A stretch of 64,000 bases of DNA from Halobacteriales archaeon QS_1_68_20 (GTDB taxonomy: Archaea > Halobacteriota > Halobacteria > Halobacteriales > PXRE01). The position numbers and the translations under genes are program-made. Below, one piece after another: positions 25,209 to 36,276 of this stretch; position 1 is the first letter of the stretch, and each line of letters begins with the position of its first letter. The stretch spans positions 1 to 64,000 of the forward strand of contig PXRE01000015.1 in assembly GCA_003021085.1 (NCBI GenBank), in the 5' to 3' direction. Below the pieces are notes generated by a model, which saw only the letters and a program-made list of their open reading frames with translations, did not search any database and was not told where the DNA came from.

Positions 25209-25961
25209 TCAGTCGCCGGCGCCGGCAATCGCTGGTTCGGTCTGTTCCGGCTGTTCACCGGGCGGTTCCTCCGGCGGCTCGCCGCTGTGCTCGTCGACGA
25301 GCTGGGTCATGGCCTCGTCGGCCCTGACGATGATCGCGCCGAAGGTGACCGTCGTCACGAGGTCGAGGTAGCTCGCGATGAAGATGCCCGAGAACACGTC
25401 GAGCAGGCCGAGGCCCGACCGGGTCGACATGCCGACGATGATGTACAGCACCCACATCAGCAACACGAGGTTCCGGAGCTTCCCGTACAGCAGTTTGAGC
25501 TCCCCGGACTGCTCGCGGGCCACCTTGTCGTACGGCCCCAGCAACAGGTAGGCGGCGACGAGCAAGGCGACCAGGGTCAGGAGGTTACCCACCGACGTGA
25601 GCGGGTCCGGCGCCCAGTTGAGGACGACGCCGAAGACCACCAGGAACATGCTCCCGGCGACGATGGCGGTCCGGCGCCGACCCAGTCCGCCAGCCAGGCC
25701 GATGTAGACGGCCATCAGCGGGAACATAATCTCGTAGACGACCAGGCGCGCGGCCGGCATCGTCGTCCCGCCGAACTCCGGCAGGAGGAGGCCCTGGGAC
25801 ATCAGCCCGAAGCCGACGGCCATCATCGCCGGGATGCCGACGACCGGCAGGTAGTACTTGCGTTTCCGCTCGGAGACGTTCATGACTGGGACGACGAACT
25901 GGAGCGTCACGATCGCCATGACGGCCGCGACGACGACGTACATCGCCTGTTCGGACATCAT
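25209..25961 (-). CDS. Type 1 opsin homologue lacking the retinal lysine
   Basis: 250 residues, seven hydrophobic helices, then a Pro/Glu-rich cytoplasmic tail (GEPPEEPPGEQPEQ). Alignment anchors to bacteriorhodopsin are R72 (R82) in AARLVVYEIMFPL, P81 (P91), W170 and Y173 (W182, Y185) in LRNLVLLMWVLYI, and D200 (D212) in SYLDLVTTVTFGAIIVRAD. The Schiff-base lysine position (K216) is T204, and the counter-ion position (D85) is V75; W86 is Y76 and W189 is G177. It therefore cannot bind retinal in the normal covalent way. Its ATG overlaps the transducer stop (TGATG), so the pair is translationally coupled like sensory rhodopsin and its Htr. Lysine-less opsins are a known minority class in haloarchaea with unknown role. 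Confidence 0.85.
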   Translation of the reverse strand: MMSEQAMYVVVAAVMAIVTLQFVVPVMNVSERKRKYYLPVVGIPAMMAVGFGLMSQGLLLPEFGGTTMPAARLVVYEIMFPLMAVYIGLAGGLGRRRTAIVAGSMFLVVFGVVLNWAPDPLTSVGNLLTLVALLVAAYLLLGPYDKVAREQSGELKLLYGKLRNLVLLMWVLYIIVGMSTRSGLGLLDVFSGIFIASYLDLVTTVTFGAIIVRADEAMTQLVDEHSGEPPEEPPGEQPEQTEPAIAGAGD

Positions 25962-28177
25962 CGGCGATCACCCCCGTCGGTGACGGCGGGTTCCGGTGGC
26001 TGCTCGATGGAGAACAGGTCCACCGCCTCGGCGAGCCGGTCGGCCTGCTGGTCGAGTTCCCGCGCCTCGTTGGACACCTCGTTGATCGTCGCCGTGGCCT
26101 CCTCGGAACTGGCGGCCGCGTCCTCGGCCTGGGCGGCCGTCTCGCCAGCGACGCTGGCCACGTCCTCGACGATGGTGGCCAGCTCCTGGGCGGAGGTGGC
26201 ACCGTCGTCGGTCGCGCGGTCGATCTCCTGGACGCCCTCGTCGACCCTGCGGATGCCGCCGGTGATCTCGTCCAGCTGGTCGCTCAGGTCCGTGACGGCC
26301 TCCGTCGCGCTCTCGATGCGGGCTTCGGTGGCCTCGACCTCGTCGGCGCTCCGTTCGGCCTGCTCCTGGATCGTCTGGAGGGTCTCCTCGATCTCGCCGA
26401 CCGCGGAACGGGTCTCCTCGGCGAGTTCCTTGACCTCGTCGGCGACGACGTTGAAGCCGCTGTTGCCGCCGCCGGCGGACTCCTCGAACTGGGCGGCCTC
26501 GATGGCGGCGTTCAGCGCCAGGATGTCGGTCTGGCGGGCGATCTCGTCGATCAGCGAGATGATCTCCCCGATCTGTTCGGTCTTCTCGTTGAGCTGGTGG
26601 ATCGTCTGGGCGGCCGACCCCGCGCGGGACTCGGCGTCGTCCATCTCCTCGGTGGCGGAGCCGGCGATCTCCTGGCCGGTCTCCGCGAGCGAGGACACGC
26701 GGTCGGACTGCTCGGCGATGTTGCCGGTCGTGGACGCGACCTCCTCGATGGTCGCGGACAGTTCGTTGACCTCGTTGGCCGCCACTTCGAGGTCCTCGGA
26801 CTGGTTGGTCGCGCCGTCGGAGATCTCCTGGATTGAGGCGCTGATCGCCTCGCTGGCCTGGCGGACCTCGTCGGCGCTGGTCTCGACCTCCGTGGAGGTC
26901 GTGGCGACCGCCTCCGAGAGGTCCTTCACGTCGCCGATGGCGTCCTCGATGGCGTCGAGCATCTGGTTGAACGACGTGGCGATGGACTCCATCGCCTCGT
27001 TGTCGGTCTCGGGGTCGAGGCGTTGGCGCAGGTCACCGTCGGCGCAGGACGCCATCACGTCGCCGAACCGCTCGGCTTCCGCGACCAGTCGCTCGTTGCG
27101 CTCCTCGGTCTCCTGCTGGGCGGCCCGGGCGAGTTCACGCTGTTCCTCCAGGTCGTCCAGCGTCGTCTGGAGGGAGTCGCGCATGTCCGCGAAGGCGTCG
27201 TACAGCGTGCCGACCTCGTCCTCGCGGTCGGGCTGCAGGTCGACGTCGAACTCGCCGGCGCCGATCCGTTCGGCCTTCTCCGCGAGTTGCCGCAGGGCGA
27301 GCGAGACGTTGCCCCCCAGGACGATCCCGATCAGACCCAGGTGCACCAGGAAGACGAACAGCAGGACCGTCATCCCCGAGATGGCGGTGTTCTGGGCGGC
27401 GTAGATCCTCTCCGTCGAGTCGTAGCTGACGACCTTCAGGTTGCCGTCGACCGTCTCGGCGGTCACGCCGAAGGTCTGCTCGGTGCCGTCGGGCTGGACC
27501 GTGCTGAAGCCGTCGCCCGCCGCCTGGATCATCTGGCCGTCGGCGGCGACTCCGGCGTCGCCGACCGCGAACAGTTTCTCGTTGCCGTCGACGAGGACGG
27601 CCCGGCCGTCGTCGCCGAGATGGGTGGCGAGCGAGTCGGTCGCGACGGAGACGGCGACGTACCCGCCGTCGCTCGCGGGTGCGACGAACGACATCACGCT
27701 GGCGTCGCTCCCGAAGGCGTCGTGGACGCCGGTCCTGGCCGGGCCGTCGCCGGACGCGGGCAGGCTCGCTCCGGCGGCCGCCTGGAAGCCTTCGCCGACG
27801 GCCGCGTCGGTGCTACTCGCCAGCACCTCGCCGCCGTCGTCCAGGTAGTGAATCTCGGTCACCCGACCGGACCGGGCCTCCGCGGCCTCGGTCAGTCGCT
27901 GCTCGATCTGGTTCTGGTCGCCGCTGGCGACCGCTTCGCTCGCGGCCAGGCCGGCCGCGAGGTCCGAGTTGGCGGTCATCCACAGGTCGACCGTCTCGGC
28001 TCGGTCGACCGTGTGATCCATGAACTCGGATTCGGCCGCCGGGCCGAGCTCCCCCGACGTGTATACGAAGAACAACCCACCGATCGCTACGGTCACCAGG
28101 ACGACGAACAGAAGCGCTACGCCGATCCTGAGACTGTAACGCCGTTTGATCCTTGACGGTAAGTCTCGAAGTTGCAT
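25958..28177 (-). CDS. Methyl-accepting transducer paired with opsin homologue
   Basis: 739 residues. TM1 about 18-39, an extracellular domain of about 225 residues (41-265) and TM2 about 267-289, as in HtrII-type transducers with a large sensory domain. HAMP domains follow at about 290-343 and 378-432. The coiled-coil signalling hairpin is at about 535-590: SLIDEIARQTDILALNAAIE, then AAQFEESAGGGNSGFNVVAD, with about four extra residues before GFNVVADEV compared with the usual AGEAGRGF spacing. It controls CheA/CheW in chemotaxis. No Che genes are in the window. It precedes and overlaps the opsin gene. Confidence 0.9.
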   Translation of the reverse strand: MQLRDLPSRIKRRYSLRIGVALLFVVLVTVAIGGLFFVYTSGELGPAAESEFMDHTVDRAETVDLWMTANSDLAAGLAASEAVASGDQNQIEQRLTEAAEARSGRVTEIHYLDDGGEVLASSTDAAVGEGFQAAAGASLPASGDGPARTGVHDAFGSDASVMSFVAPASDGGYVAVSVATDSLATHLGDDGRAVLVDGNEKLFAVGDAGVAADGQMIQAAGDGFSTVQPDGTEQTFGVTAETVDGNLKVVSYDSTERIYAAQNTAISGMTVLLFVFLVHLGLIGIVLGGNVSLALRQLAEKAERIGAGEFDVDLQPDREDEVGTLYDAFADMRDSLQTTLDDLEEQRELARAAQQETEERNERLVAEAERFGDVMASCADGDLRQRLDPETDNEAMESIATSFNQMLDAIEDAIGDVKDLSEAVATTSTEVETSADEVRQASEAISASIQEISDGATNQSEDLEVAANEVNELSATIEEVASTTGNIAEQSDRVSSLAETGQEIAGSATEEMDDAESRAGSAAQTIHQLNEKTEQIGEIISLIDEIARQTDILALNAAIEAAQFEESAGGGNSGFNVVADEVKELAEETRSAVGEIEETLQTIQEQAERSADEVEATEARIESATEAVTDLSDQLDEITGGIRRVDEGVQEIDRATDDGATSAQELATIVEDVASVAGETAAQAEDAAASSEEATATINEVSNEARELDQQADRLAEAVDLFSIEQPPEPAVTDGGDRR

Positions 28178-28415
28178 CTATCGGCTTTCCTCGTTCAAGT
28201 AGCCAGATTTATCCGCCGGAATAAATGATTTGTGGCCCGTCACGTCTGCACATTCAAATTACAACTCTGATAATCGATAAAAGGAACCCGTATTCCGTAG
28301 TTATGGGGCCGAAGCCTCCGGTTTCCGGCCGTCTTCTGCTGTCGTTCCCGGTCGGTCACTGTCCCCCGCCTGGATCGACCGCACTTCGGCGAGGTGACGG
28401 CACGCCCAGGAAACA

Positions 28416-28423
28416 TTTATATA
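28416..28423 (+). promoter_or_regulatory. TATA box of the DUF7127-cdc48 operon
   Basis: TTTATATA, 30 bases before ATG 28453, within AAACATTTATATACTAGC. Between it and the start lies CAGGTGA (28440-28446), a weak Shine-Dalgarno candidate. Confidence 0.65.
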
Positions 28424-28452
28424 CTAGCATCACTAACTTCAGGTGAATATTG

Positions 28453-28688
28453 ATGAGACACGACCAGCTACCCAGAGACGAGTACAGGGTGCGCACGGTC
28501 GACCAGGGTGATGGCGTCGAGTACGTCGTCGACCTCGGGTCGGCCGACACAGACGCGGCAGTCGACGTCGTGGACGGCACGGCCATCGTGGTCGCCGACG
28601 GAGCGCAGTACGACGTGGACCTCCCGCGGGACGATGCAAAAGCGTTTATCAGAAACGGCGTCCTCACTATCACCACGGAGGACTCGCT

Positions 28689-28692
<4 letters not shown>
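28453..28692 (+). CDS. DUF7127 Hsp20-fold protein
   Basis: A 79-residue protein, [20 protein letters not shown], of haloarchaeal DUF7127, a short beta-rich relative of the alpha-crystallin fold ([50 protein letters not shown]). The last strand GVLTITTE is like the final strand of Hsp20. Its stop overlaps the cdc48 ATG by four bases, so it is made with the AAA unfoldase; an adaptor or substrate-presenting role is inferred from that pairing. Confidence 0.75.
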
Positions 28693-30927
<2,235 letters not shown>

Positions 30928-30947
<20 letters not shown>

Positions 30948-31674
30948 CCTCGACGCGGCGGACCTCGAACCGTGCGCCACCTCCTTCTGCCGCGGCCACC
31001 GACACCGACCAGCCGTGTGTCGCCGCGATCCGGCTGACGATGCCCAGGCCTCCGTCGCCCGCGTGGTGAGATCGACCGTCCGCCTGGTCACGTCGCCGTC
31101 GAGGGTGGTCAGCGCCAGCGCGTCCTCGACGACTCCTTCGATTGCGCTCAAGCGACGAGCGGACCGCCGCGACGTCCTCGTCGTCGTCCAGGAACTGCAA
31201 CCGGCCCATGGCGACCTGGAGGGGGTTCTGGACGTCGTGGCCGAGGACGTGCGCGACCGTCTCCAGGCGCTCGTTCCGCTCCGCGACCGCACTCTCAGCG
31301 AGTTTCCGGTTGGTGATGTCGAGGTGAACGAGGAAGGCGTACCGCTGGCCGTCGTGCTCGAACCCCGTCACGCGCATGGTGAACCACCGGCGCTCGTCCG
31401 GGGAGTGACAGGGATGCTCCAGGGAGAACGTCTCCCGGTCGCCGTCGAGGACGGCTGCAATGCCGTCGGTGGCCTCGACGGCGTGGTCGTCCTCGCTCCG
31501 ACGGCAGACGTCGAGGTAGTTCGCGTCGCGGTGGTCGGCCGCCGCGAGCCCGTTGTCCGTCCCGAACGACCGCCAGGCGGCGTTCGTACACCGGATCACG
31601 CCGTCGGCGTCGAGGACGGCGGCCTGCATGTCGAGGGCGTCGAGTGCGGCCGCGTAGAACCCACCGTCGTCCAT
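30928..31674 (-). pseudogene. PAS histidine kinase with destroyed ATPase domain
   Basis: Intact start: PAS domain about 1-120 (AALDALDMQAAVLDADGVIR, RRWFTMRVTGFEHDGQRYAF) and the phospho-acceptor box VAHVLGHDVQNPLQVAMGRL. After about 31145 the frame is lost: the next kinase helix (AIEGVVEDALALTTLDGDVT) reads in another frame, and most of the HATPase domain (N, G1, F boxes) is missing. Only its end, GDGGLGIVSRIAATHGWSVS, is back in frame, joined directly to the helix. The 3' end overlaps cdc48 by 20 bases. The kinase cannot bind ATP as encoded. Confidence 0.8.
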
Positions 31675-31744
31675 GCGCGTCACACCGGCGGTGACCACTT
31701 AGGTCGTTGGGCCATCGATTCGACCGTCCGGCCGATCGGGGCAG

Positions 31745-32677
31745 TCAGTCGATTCGCTCGGCCGCGCCGCGCTCGAGCAGGGGTTCGGCGTTGGCCGACG
31801 GGAGCGTGACGACCTCCTCGGTCGCGAGGTCGTACTCCCGCTCGTCGACGCCGAAGATCTCGCCCACGTCCCGGGTGATCCGGACCGTCGTCCGGTCGTC
31901 CAGGTCCGCCGACGGTGCTTCGTCGCTCGCTTGTTCGCTGTCGGCCTCCGGGTCGGCGTCCGTCGGGGACGAGTCGCCGAGGTCGCCGCCGGCGGAGTCA
32001 CCGGGCGGTTCGCCGGGCGGGCCACCGGCACTCCCGTCGGCGGTCCCCGGTGGTTCACGTCCGGGATCGGCGGCCGCTTCCGGTGGCGGGACCTCCCGGT
32101 CCGTCGCCGGGTCGGCCGGCACGGCCGTCTCCCTGGACCGGCCGTCCGTCGGCCCGTCGGGGGCCTCGTCGGTCGACCGGCCCACGCCGACCGACGACTC
32201 GGGGTCGGTCTGCAACGAGTCAGAGACGCCGGTCGGCCCGACGTCGGGTTCCGATCCGGTCGTCCGGTCCGAATCGGCCGACGAATCCGCCTCGCCCTCG
32301 ACCACGTCGAGGACGTGGGACTTGTTCGCCTCGATGCGGTCGACGAGGTCGTTGAACAGTTCGCGCTCCTCGGCGGTCAGGCCCTCGTCGTCGGCGGGCA
32401 TGTCCGCGGCGGCGAGACTGGCGCGCTTGACGAGTTTGCCCAGGCGGCGCTCGTAGATCGCCTGGGTCACGTCCTTGGCGGTCTCGATCTCGTCGGTCAA
32501 CCGCTGGACCTCGGCGGAGGCGAAGGGGTCCTCGGCCTCCTCGGCGGCCCGGTCGCGCTCGGCCTCCAGCCCCTCGAGGTACCCGGCGACGTCCTCGTAG
32601 AAGGACTCCCGCAGGTGTTGCAGGGAGTCCTTCTGGCGCTCCTTGTTCTGGACGGAGCGGAGTTCGTCGAGGTTCAT
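31745..32677 (-). CDS. Archaeal GINS protein (Gins51-type)
   Basis: 310 residues. The N-terminal half (1-130) is the helical GINS A-domain: MNLDELRSVQNKERQKDSLQ, RESFYEDVAGYLEGLEAERD, ERRLGKLVKRASLAAADMPA. A long acidic, Pro-rich linker (about 135-250) leads to a small C-terminal B-domain (VRITRDVGEIFGVDEREYDL, VVTLPSANAEPLLERGAAER). This order (A then B) is that of Gins51/Sld5-Psf1. The GINS tetramer joins MCM and GAN at the replication fork. The ATG overlaps the priS stop by four bases, the usual haloarchaeal priS-gins pair. Confidence 0.9.
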   Translation of the reverse strand: MNLDELRSVQNKERQKDSLQHLRESFYEDVAGYLEGLEAERDRAAEEAEDPFASAEVQRLTDEIETAKDVTQAIYERRLGKLVKRASLAAADMPADDEGLTAEERELFNDLVDRIEANKSHVLDVVEGEADSSADSDRTTGSEPDVGPTGVSDSLQTDPESSVGVGRSTDEAPDGPTDGRSRETAVPADPATDREVPPPEAAADPGREPPGTADGSAGGPPGEPPGDSAGGDLGDSSPTDADPEADSEQASDEAPSADLDDRTTVRITRDVGEIFGVDEREYDLATEEVVTLPSANAEPLLERGAAERID

Positions 32678-33879
32678 CGTTCCTTCCCCTTCTCGGCGCG
32701 TCCCCTGGCCATCAGGAACACGCCGACGTACTCCGGTACCGATTGCTCGTCCGCAGAGACCGTAAATGTATCGTCGCCGGACGGCGGAGCGAACGGCGTC
32801 TCGCCGGGCGATTTCACGTCGACCACGATCTCCTGGCCGCGGAACGTCCCCGGCACCGCGTGGACGAAGGGATCGAACTCGGCCAGGTCCTCGCGGTCGA
32901 CCGGGGTCACCCGGAGGCCGCTCCCGCCGTGGATGCTCCCCGGCAACCGGATGAGGCGGTTGAGGTCGGTGGTGACCGGTTCGTCGATGGGGGCGCGTTC
33001 CCGCTGGACGGTCTCGTCGCGGATGGCCTTCAGCAGTTCGTGCAGTGCCGGGTGGACGTCGACGTTGCCGGCCGCCAGTTCGTCGTAGTTGGCGTCGGCC
33101 GCCGCGAGGATGGCCTCCGCGCGGCCCTCGCCGACGCCGACGTACCGGGTCAGGCGGTCGACGCCCTCGTCGTCGGGGAGCGCGAGCGCCTCGTCGACGA
33201 CGGTCATCAGGCGGTCGTGGACGCGGGCGCCCCACCCGCCGCCGGTCGGGATGGTGCGCTTCTCCGCCGGGGTCTTGCGGCCCAGGCCGGCGACGGTCTC
33301 GGTGTCGACCAGCGACTCGAAGTCCAGGTCCTCGCCGAGCACGTAGTCGACGATTTCGCGGCGCTGGTCGCGGCCGAGGTCCAGCACCCCCTCGTCGCGG
33401 ACGTGAACGTGGTAGCCGCGGCCGCCAGAGAAGACGACCGAGAGGTCTTCGAAGCCGAAGTCGCCTTCGAGGAAGTCCAGCAGTCGGACGAGGGCGTCCT
33501 TGCAGGCCGACAGCATCTCCGCGTAGGAGTCCTCCGCGGGGTCGACGGCCGGGAGGTGGTCGGCGTCCAGGTCGAACACCAGGTCCGCGGCCTGCCACCC
33601 CTTCGCGTCCATCGAATCGGCGCCGGGGTCGTCGTACCGGGCCGCGGAGTAGTAGACGTGGCGCGGGCGTTCGCGTGCGAGGAACTCCCCGAGTTCCGCG
33701 GCGTCCCCGAAGTCCCCCAGGTCCAGTAGCGAGCGGTGCCGGACCATCCGCGTCTCGCCGGCGCGGAAGGGGATGTACCCCCACTCGCGCTCGCCGGCCG
33801 CCGGCGGCGGCGAGACGCCCGCCCGGCGGTAGTGGTCGCCGAACCGGCCCCGGAGGTACGCCCGCGTCTGCCCTTCCAT
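32674..33879 (-). CDS. priS: DNA primase small subunit
   Basis: 401 residues. PriS makes RNA/DNA primers with PriL. Catalytic aspartates D103 and D105 are in FDLDADHLP, the nucleotide loop SGGRGYHVHVRDEG holds the conserved SGGRG and His, and a third acidic residue is expected near the later FDPFVHAVP stretch. Also seen: YIPFRAGETRMVRH and YYSAARYDDPGA. ATG 33879 is the only good start; the longer open frame runs into the repeat block. First gene of the priS-gins operon. Confidence 0.95.
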   Translation of the reverse strand: MEGQTRAYLRGRFGDHYRRAGVSPPPAAGEREWGYIPFRAGETRMVRHRSLLDLGDFGDAAELGEFLARERPRHVYYSAARYDDPGADSMDAKGWQAADLVFDLDADHLPAVDPAEDSYAEMLSACKDALVRLLDFLEGDFGFEDLSVVFSGGRGYHVHVRDEGVLDLGRDQRREIVDYVLGEDLDFESLVDTETVAGLGRKTPAEKRTIPTGGGWGARVHDRLMTVVDEALALPDDEGVDRLTRYVGVGEGRAEAILAAADANYDELAAGNVDVHPALHELLKAIRDETVQRERAPIDEPVTTDLNRLIRLPGSIHGGSGLRVTPVDREDLAEFDPFVHAVPGTFRGQEIVVDVKSPGETPFAPPSGDDTFTVSADEQSVPEYVGVFLMARGRAEKGKER

Positions 33880-33970
33880 CGCCGCCACTTTCGACGGCCC
33901 CAACAAAAGGGTTACCGACGCCGACACGAGGGGCGCCCGCAGTCGTCGGTCGGTGATCGGGCGTTCATCT

Positions 33971-34007
33971 CCACATATATGAATATATGTGCATATATCC
34001 ACATATG
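33971..34007. promoter_or_regulatory. AT-rich palindromic cluster upstream of priS
   Basis: CACATATA TGAA TATATGTG (33972-33991) is a perfect 8-bp inverted repeat, followed by CATATATCCACATATG with a further CATATG palindrome. It is the only AT-rich island for several hundred bases and lies about 90 bases before the priS start, between that gene and repeat element A. It may be the promoter/operator of the replication operon. Confidence 0.45.
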
Positions 34008-34023
34008 CCCTCACAGCCGGCGG

Positions 34024-34233
34024 TGGCGCGCGCGAGGTCCCCGTGAGTGAAACGAACGGGGGCTCGGGAGCGCTTGCTCTCCCGGTGGACCGGGGGAGGC
34101 CCGGCGACCCGGCGTCTCCGGCGAGCCGGAGGCTCGTCAGCGCTTGTCTCTGACGGTGGTCGGTCGCCGGGCCGAGCCCCACGGCTGGGGAGGCGTGAGG
34201 TTGACCCCCAGGTCAAGTGGTCGCTAGCGTTGC
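34024..34233 (+). repeat. Dispersed hairpin element A, copy 3
   Basis: Starts GGCGCGCGCGAGGTCCCCGT, then three stems: GGGAG-CGCTTG-CTCTCCC (34058-34084), CGTCTCCGGCGAGCCGGAGG (around 34111-34131) and GTCAG-CGCTTG-TCTCTGAC (34136-34156), then GGCTGGGGAGGCGTGAGGTT and the GTGGTCGCTAGCG end. Two hairpins share the loop CGCTTG. It lies before priS. Confidence 0.7.
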
Positions 34234-34300
34234 CGGCTCGGACACGAATCGACGGTACACTGGACCGAGAAATCGACACTCGATCATCCGAAAATCCGCC

Positions 34301-34783
34301 TCACCCGCCCAGCAAGCGTTGAATCTTGCTGGCCAGGCCTTCGGTTTCCCCGAGTCTGAGGTAGTAGGCGTCGCCGCCGTCCTCGTAGTAGTTGTCGACC
34401 CGGCGGACGCGTTCGAAGCCCACCGACTCGTAGAAGTCCAGGGCCTCCCGGTTGGTCGTCCGCGTGTGGCAGGTGACGGTGTTGTGTTCGGTCGCCAGGT
34501 CGGCGATGAGGCGGCGGCCGAACCCCTGGCCCTGGTAGTCCGGCGACACCGCCAGGAACAGCAGGTACCCGTCCCGGCGGACGACGGCGAACCCGACGAG
34601 GTCCTCGTCGGCGAAGTAGAGGTGCGTCCGGGCGCGACGGTAGGCGTCGCTGAAGAAGCCCCAGCGCTGGCGGAGTACCCCCTGCTCCTCCCGGATGCGC
34701 TCTTTGAGCTCCCAGGCTTCCCTGACGTGGTCGTCGTCGCCGGGTTCGACGACGCGAACGTCGAGGTTTACGCTCACCGCCAT
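34301..34783 (-). CDS. GNAT family N-acetyltransferase
   Basis: 160 residues. The acetyl-CoA-binding motif is LLFLAVSPDYQGQGFGRRLI (pyrophosphate loop QGQGFG), followed by TCHTRTTNREALDFYESVGF, the usual beta6-beta7 GNAT ending. An amino-terminal segment VREAWELKERIREEQGVLRQ is typical of haloarchaeal RimI-like proteins. Substrate is unknown; protein N-terminus or a small amine are both possible. The AT-rich box GGAATTATA about 20-27 bases upstream fits a promoter. Confidence 0.85.
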   Translation of the reverse strand: MAVSVNLDVRVVEPGDDDHVREAWELKERIREEQGVLRQRWGFFSDAYRRARTHLYFADEDLVGFAVVRRDGYLLFLAVSPDYQGQGFGRRLIADLATEHNTVTCHTRTTNREALDFYESVGFERVRRVDNYYEDGGDAYYLRLGETEGLASKIQRLLGG

Positions 34784-35105
34784 CCCCTAAACCGGGCGCG
34801 AATATAATTCCACCGCCACGCGCCGTCGATGTTGTCCGGTTCTGGTTGGTGGCTGTAGGCGTAGACGCTCGGTAGACGGGTTCTTGGACAGCAACGCCCA
34901 GAAAGCCCCCGCGCGCTCTCGCCAGCCCCGGGAGTCGAGCGCGCGGGGACCTCGCGCGATGTCGGCCCGCGGTCGCCGAGGGCGACACGAGGGCCAGCGC
35001 GCGCCGTGGCGGCCGGACGGGTCGAGCGACGGTCGTCGGTCGATGATCGAACGTCGAGCCAACGAGCGAGCAAAAACACTTGGGGCTGGCCCACCAATCG
35101 CGGCC
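34784..35105. other. Intergenic gap with a degenerate repeat fragment
   Basis: 322 bases between divergent genes. GAAAGCCCCCGCGCGCTC (about 34911) and GTCGAGCGCGCGGGG (about 34937) resemble an inverted, shortened copy of the GGGGCTTTCGA element ends at 3655 and 38128. No coding frame is convincing; promoters for both neighbours must be here. Confidence 0.4.
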
Positions 35106-35804
35106 ATGTCAGTTCCTGACGCCGACGACATCGCGCACGTAGCGGCCGCCGAGCGCCGGGAGATACAGCGGGACCTCCGCCAGACGATGCTGTCGGGCGT
35201 CGCGCTGACGATTCCGTTCTTCATCACCCTGCTGGTGCTGTCGTGGGTGCTGGACTTCCTCTCGAACGCACTGGCGCCCGTGGCGAACCTCCTCGTGGCC
35301 GTCGCACCCATCGACGGGATGAGTCAGATGCTCGTCGAGGTTATCGCCGGCGTCGTCGTCCTCACCGTCATCTTCTTCGTCGGCCTGGCCGCCCAGCGCG
35401 GGCCGAACAACCTGGGCATCGGACGACGGGTCGACGCCATCATGGAGGACATCCCCGGCATCGGCTCCATCTACACGAGCGTCGACCGGATGAGCGACGT
35501 GATGCTGGAGAGCGACACCGAGAGCTTCCAGGAGGTGAAACTCGTGGAGTTCCCCCGCGAGGAGAGCTACGCCATCGGATTCCTGACCTCGAACCCGCCG
35601 GAGAGCGTCCGGGACGCCGCCGGCCACGAGGAGATGGTGACCGTCTTCGTCCCGATGGCGCCGAACCCGGTCATGGGCGGGCACCTCCTGAACCTGCCCG
35701 AGGACCGCGTCTCCGACGTCGACATGTCCGTCGAGGAGGGGATGCAGGCCATCATGACCACGGGCGTCGCCGTCGGCGAGAGCGCCCAGGAGGAGGCGGC
35801 GTGA
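35106..35804 (+). CDS. DUF502 family membrane protein
   Basis: 232 residues. A helix pair at about 28-50 and 73-95 (TMLSGVALTIPFFITLLVLS, MLVEVIAGVVVLTVIFFVGL) is followed by the conserved DUF502 cytoplasmic part: DIPGIGSIYTSVDRMSDVML, VKLVEFPREESYAIGFLTSN, VTVFVPMAPNPVMGGHLLNL. Function unknown; some relatives are stress- or envelope-linked. It overlaps the archease start (GTGA), so the two proteins are made from one message. Confidence 0.9.
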   Translation: MSVPDADDIAHVAAAERREIQRDLRQTMLSGVALTIPFFITLLVLSWVLDFLSNALAPVANLLVAVAPIDGMSQMLVEVIAGVVVLTVIFFVGLAAQRGPNNLGIGRRVDAIMEDIPGIGSIYTSVDRMSDVMLESDTESFQEVKLVEFPREESYAIGFLTSNPPESVRDAAGHEEMVTVFVPMAPNPVMGGHLLNLPEDRVSDVDMSVEEGMQAIMTTGVAVGESAQEEAA

Positions 35805-36232
35805 CCGCCGACGGGACGTTCGAACTGCGGGAGCACACCGCCGACGTCGGCGTCGCCGCCACCGGCCCGACCCTCGGGGCGGCGTTCGCCGCGGTCGCGG
35901 ACGGCCTCGCAGCCGCCCAGTCCGACGACGTCGCCGAGAGCGGGGATCGCTTCGACCTGACGGTCCGCGCGGAGGGCCGGGAGGCCCTGCTGTTCGACTA
36001 CCTCGACGAACTCGTCTACCAGCGGGACGTCCGGAACGTCCTCCCCGTCGACCACGAGGCGACGGTCGAACGCGACGCCGGCGACGGCGACGAGTGGGTC
36101 CTCACGGGGACCGCCCGGGGCGTCCCGCTCGGCGAGATCCACGCCCGCGAGGTGAAGGCGGTCACCTACTCGGAGATGCGTATCGAGGAAACCGACGACG
36201 GCTGGGAGATCTACGTCGTCTTCGACGTCTGA
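35801..36232 (+). CDS. Archease, RtcB activator
   Basis: 143 residues from a GTG that overlaps the DUF502 stop. Archease speeds guanylylation of the RNA ligase RtcB during tRNA splicing and repair. Conserved features: FELREHTADVGVAATGPTLG with the key HTAD motif, LLFDYLDELVYQRDV, and the C-terminal VKAVTYSEMRIEETDDGWEI with conserved acidic residues forming the calcium/metal site. The RtcB gene lies 2 kb downstream on the same strand (38229), which supports the assignment. Confidence 0.92.
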   Translation: MTADGTFELREHTADVGVAATGPTLGAAFAAVADGLAAAQSDDVAESGDRFDLTVRAEGREALLFDYLDELVYQRDVRNVLPVDHEATVERDAGDGDEWVLTGTARGVPLGEIHAREVKAVTYSEMRIEETDDGWEIYVVFDV

Positions 36233-36276
36233 CGCGGGATCACCCGGCTTTTACTCCTCCGGGGCGAGGCTCCGGT

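Noticed and set aside
24801-27404. 867-codon frame opposite the opsin and transducer
   Set aside because: Composition is Ser/Ala low complexity, a shadow of the coiled-coil transducer codons.
28225-28446. 73-codon frame upstream of the DUF7127 gene
   Set aside because: It covers the promoter region and has no family character.
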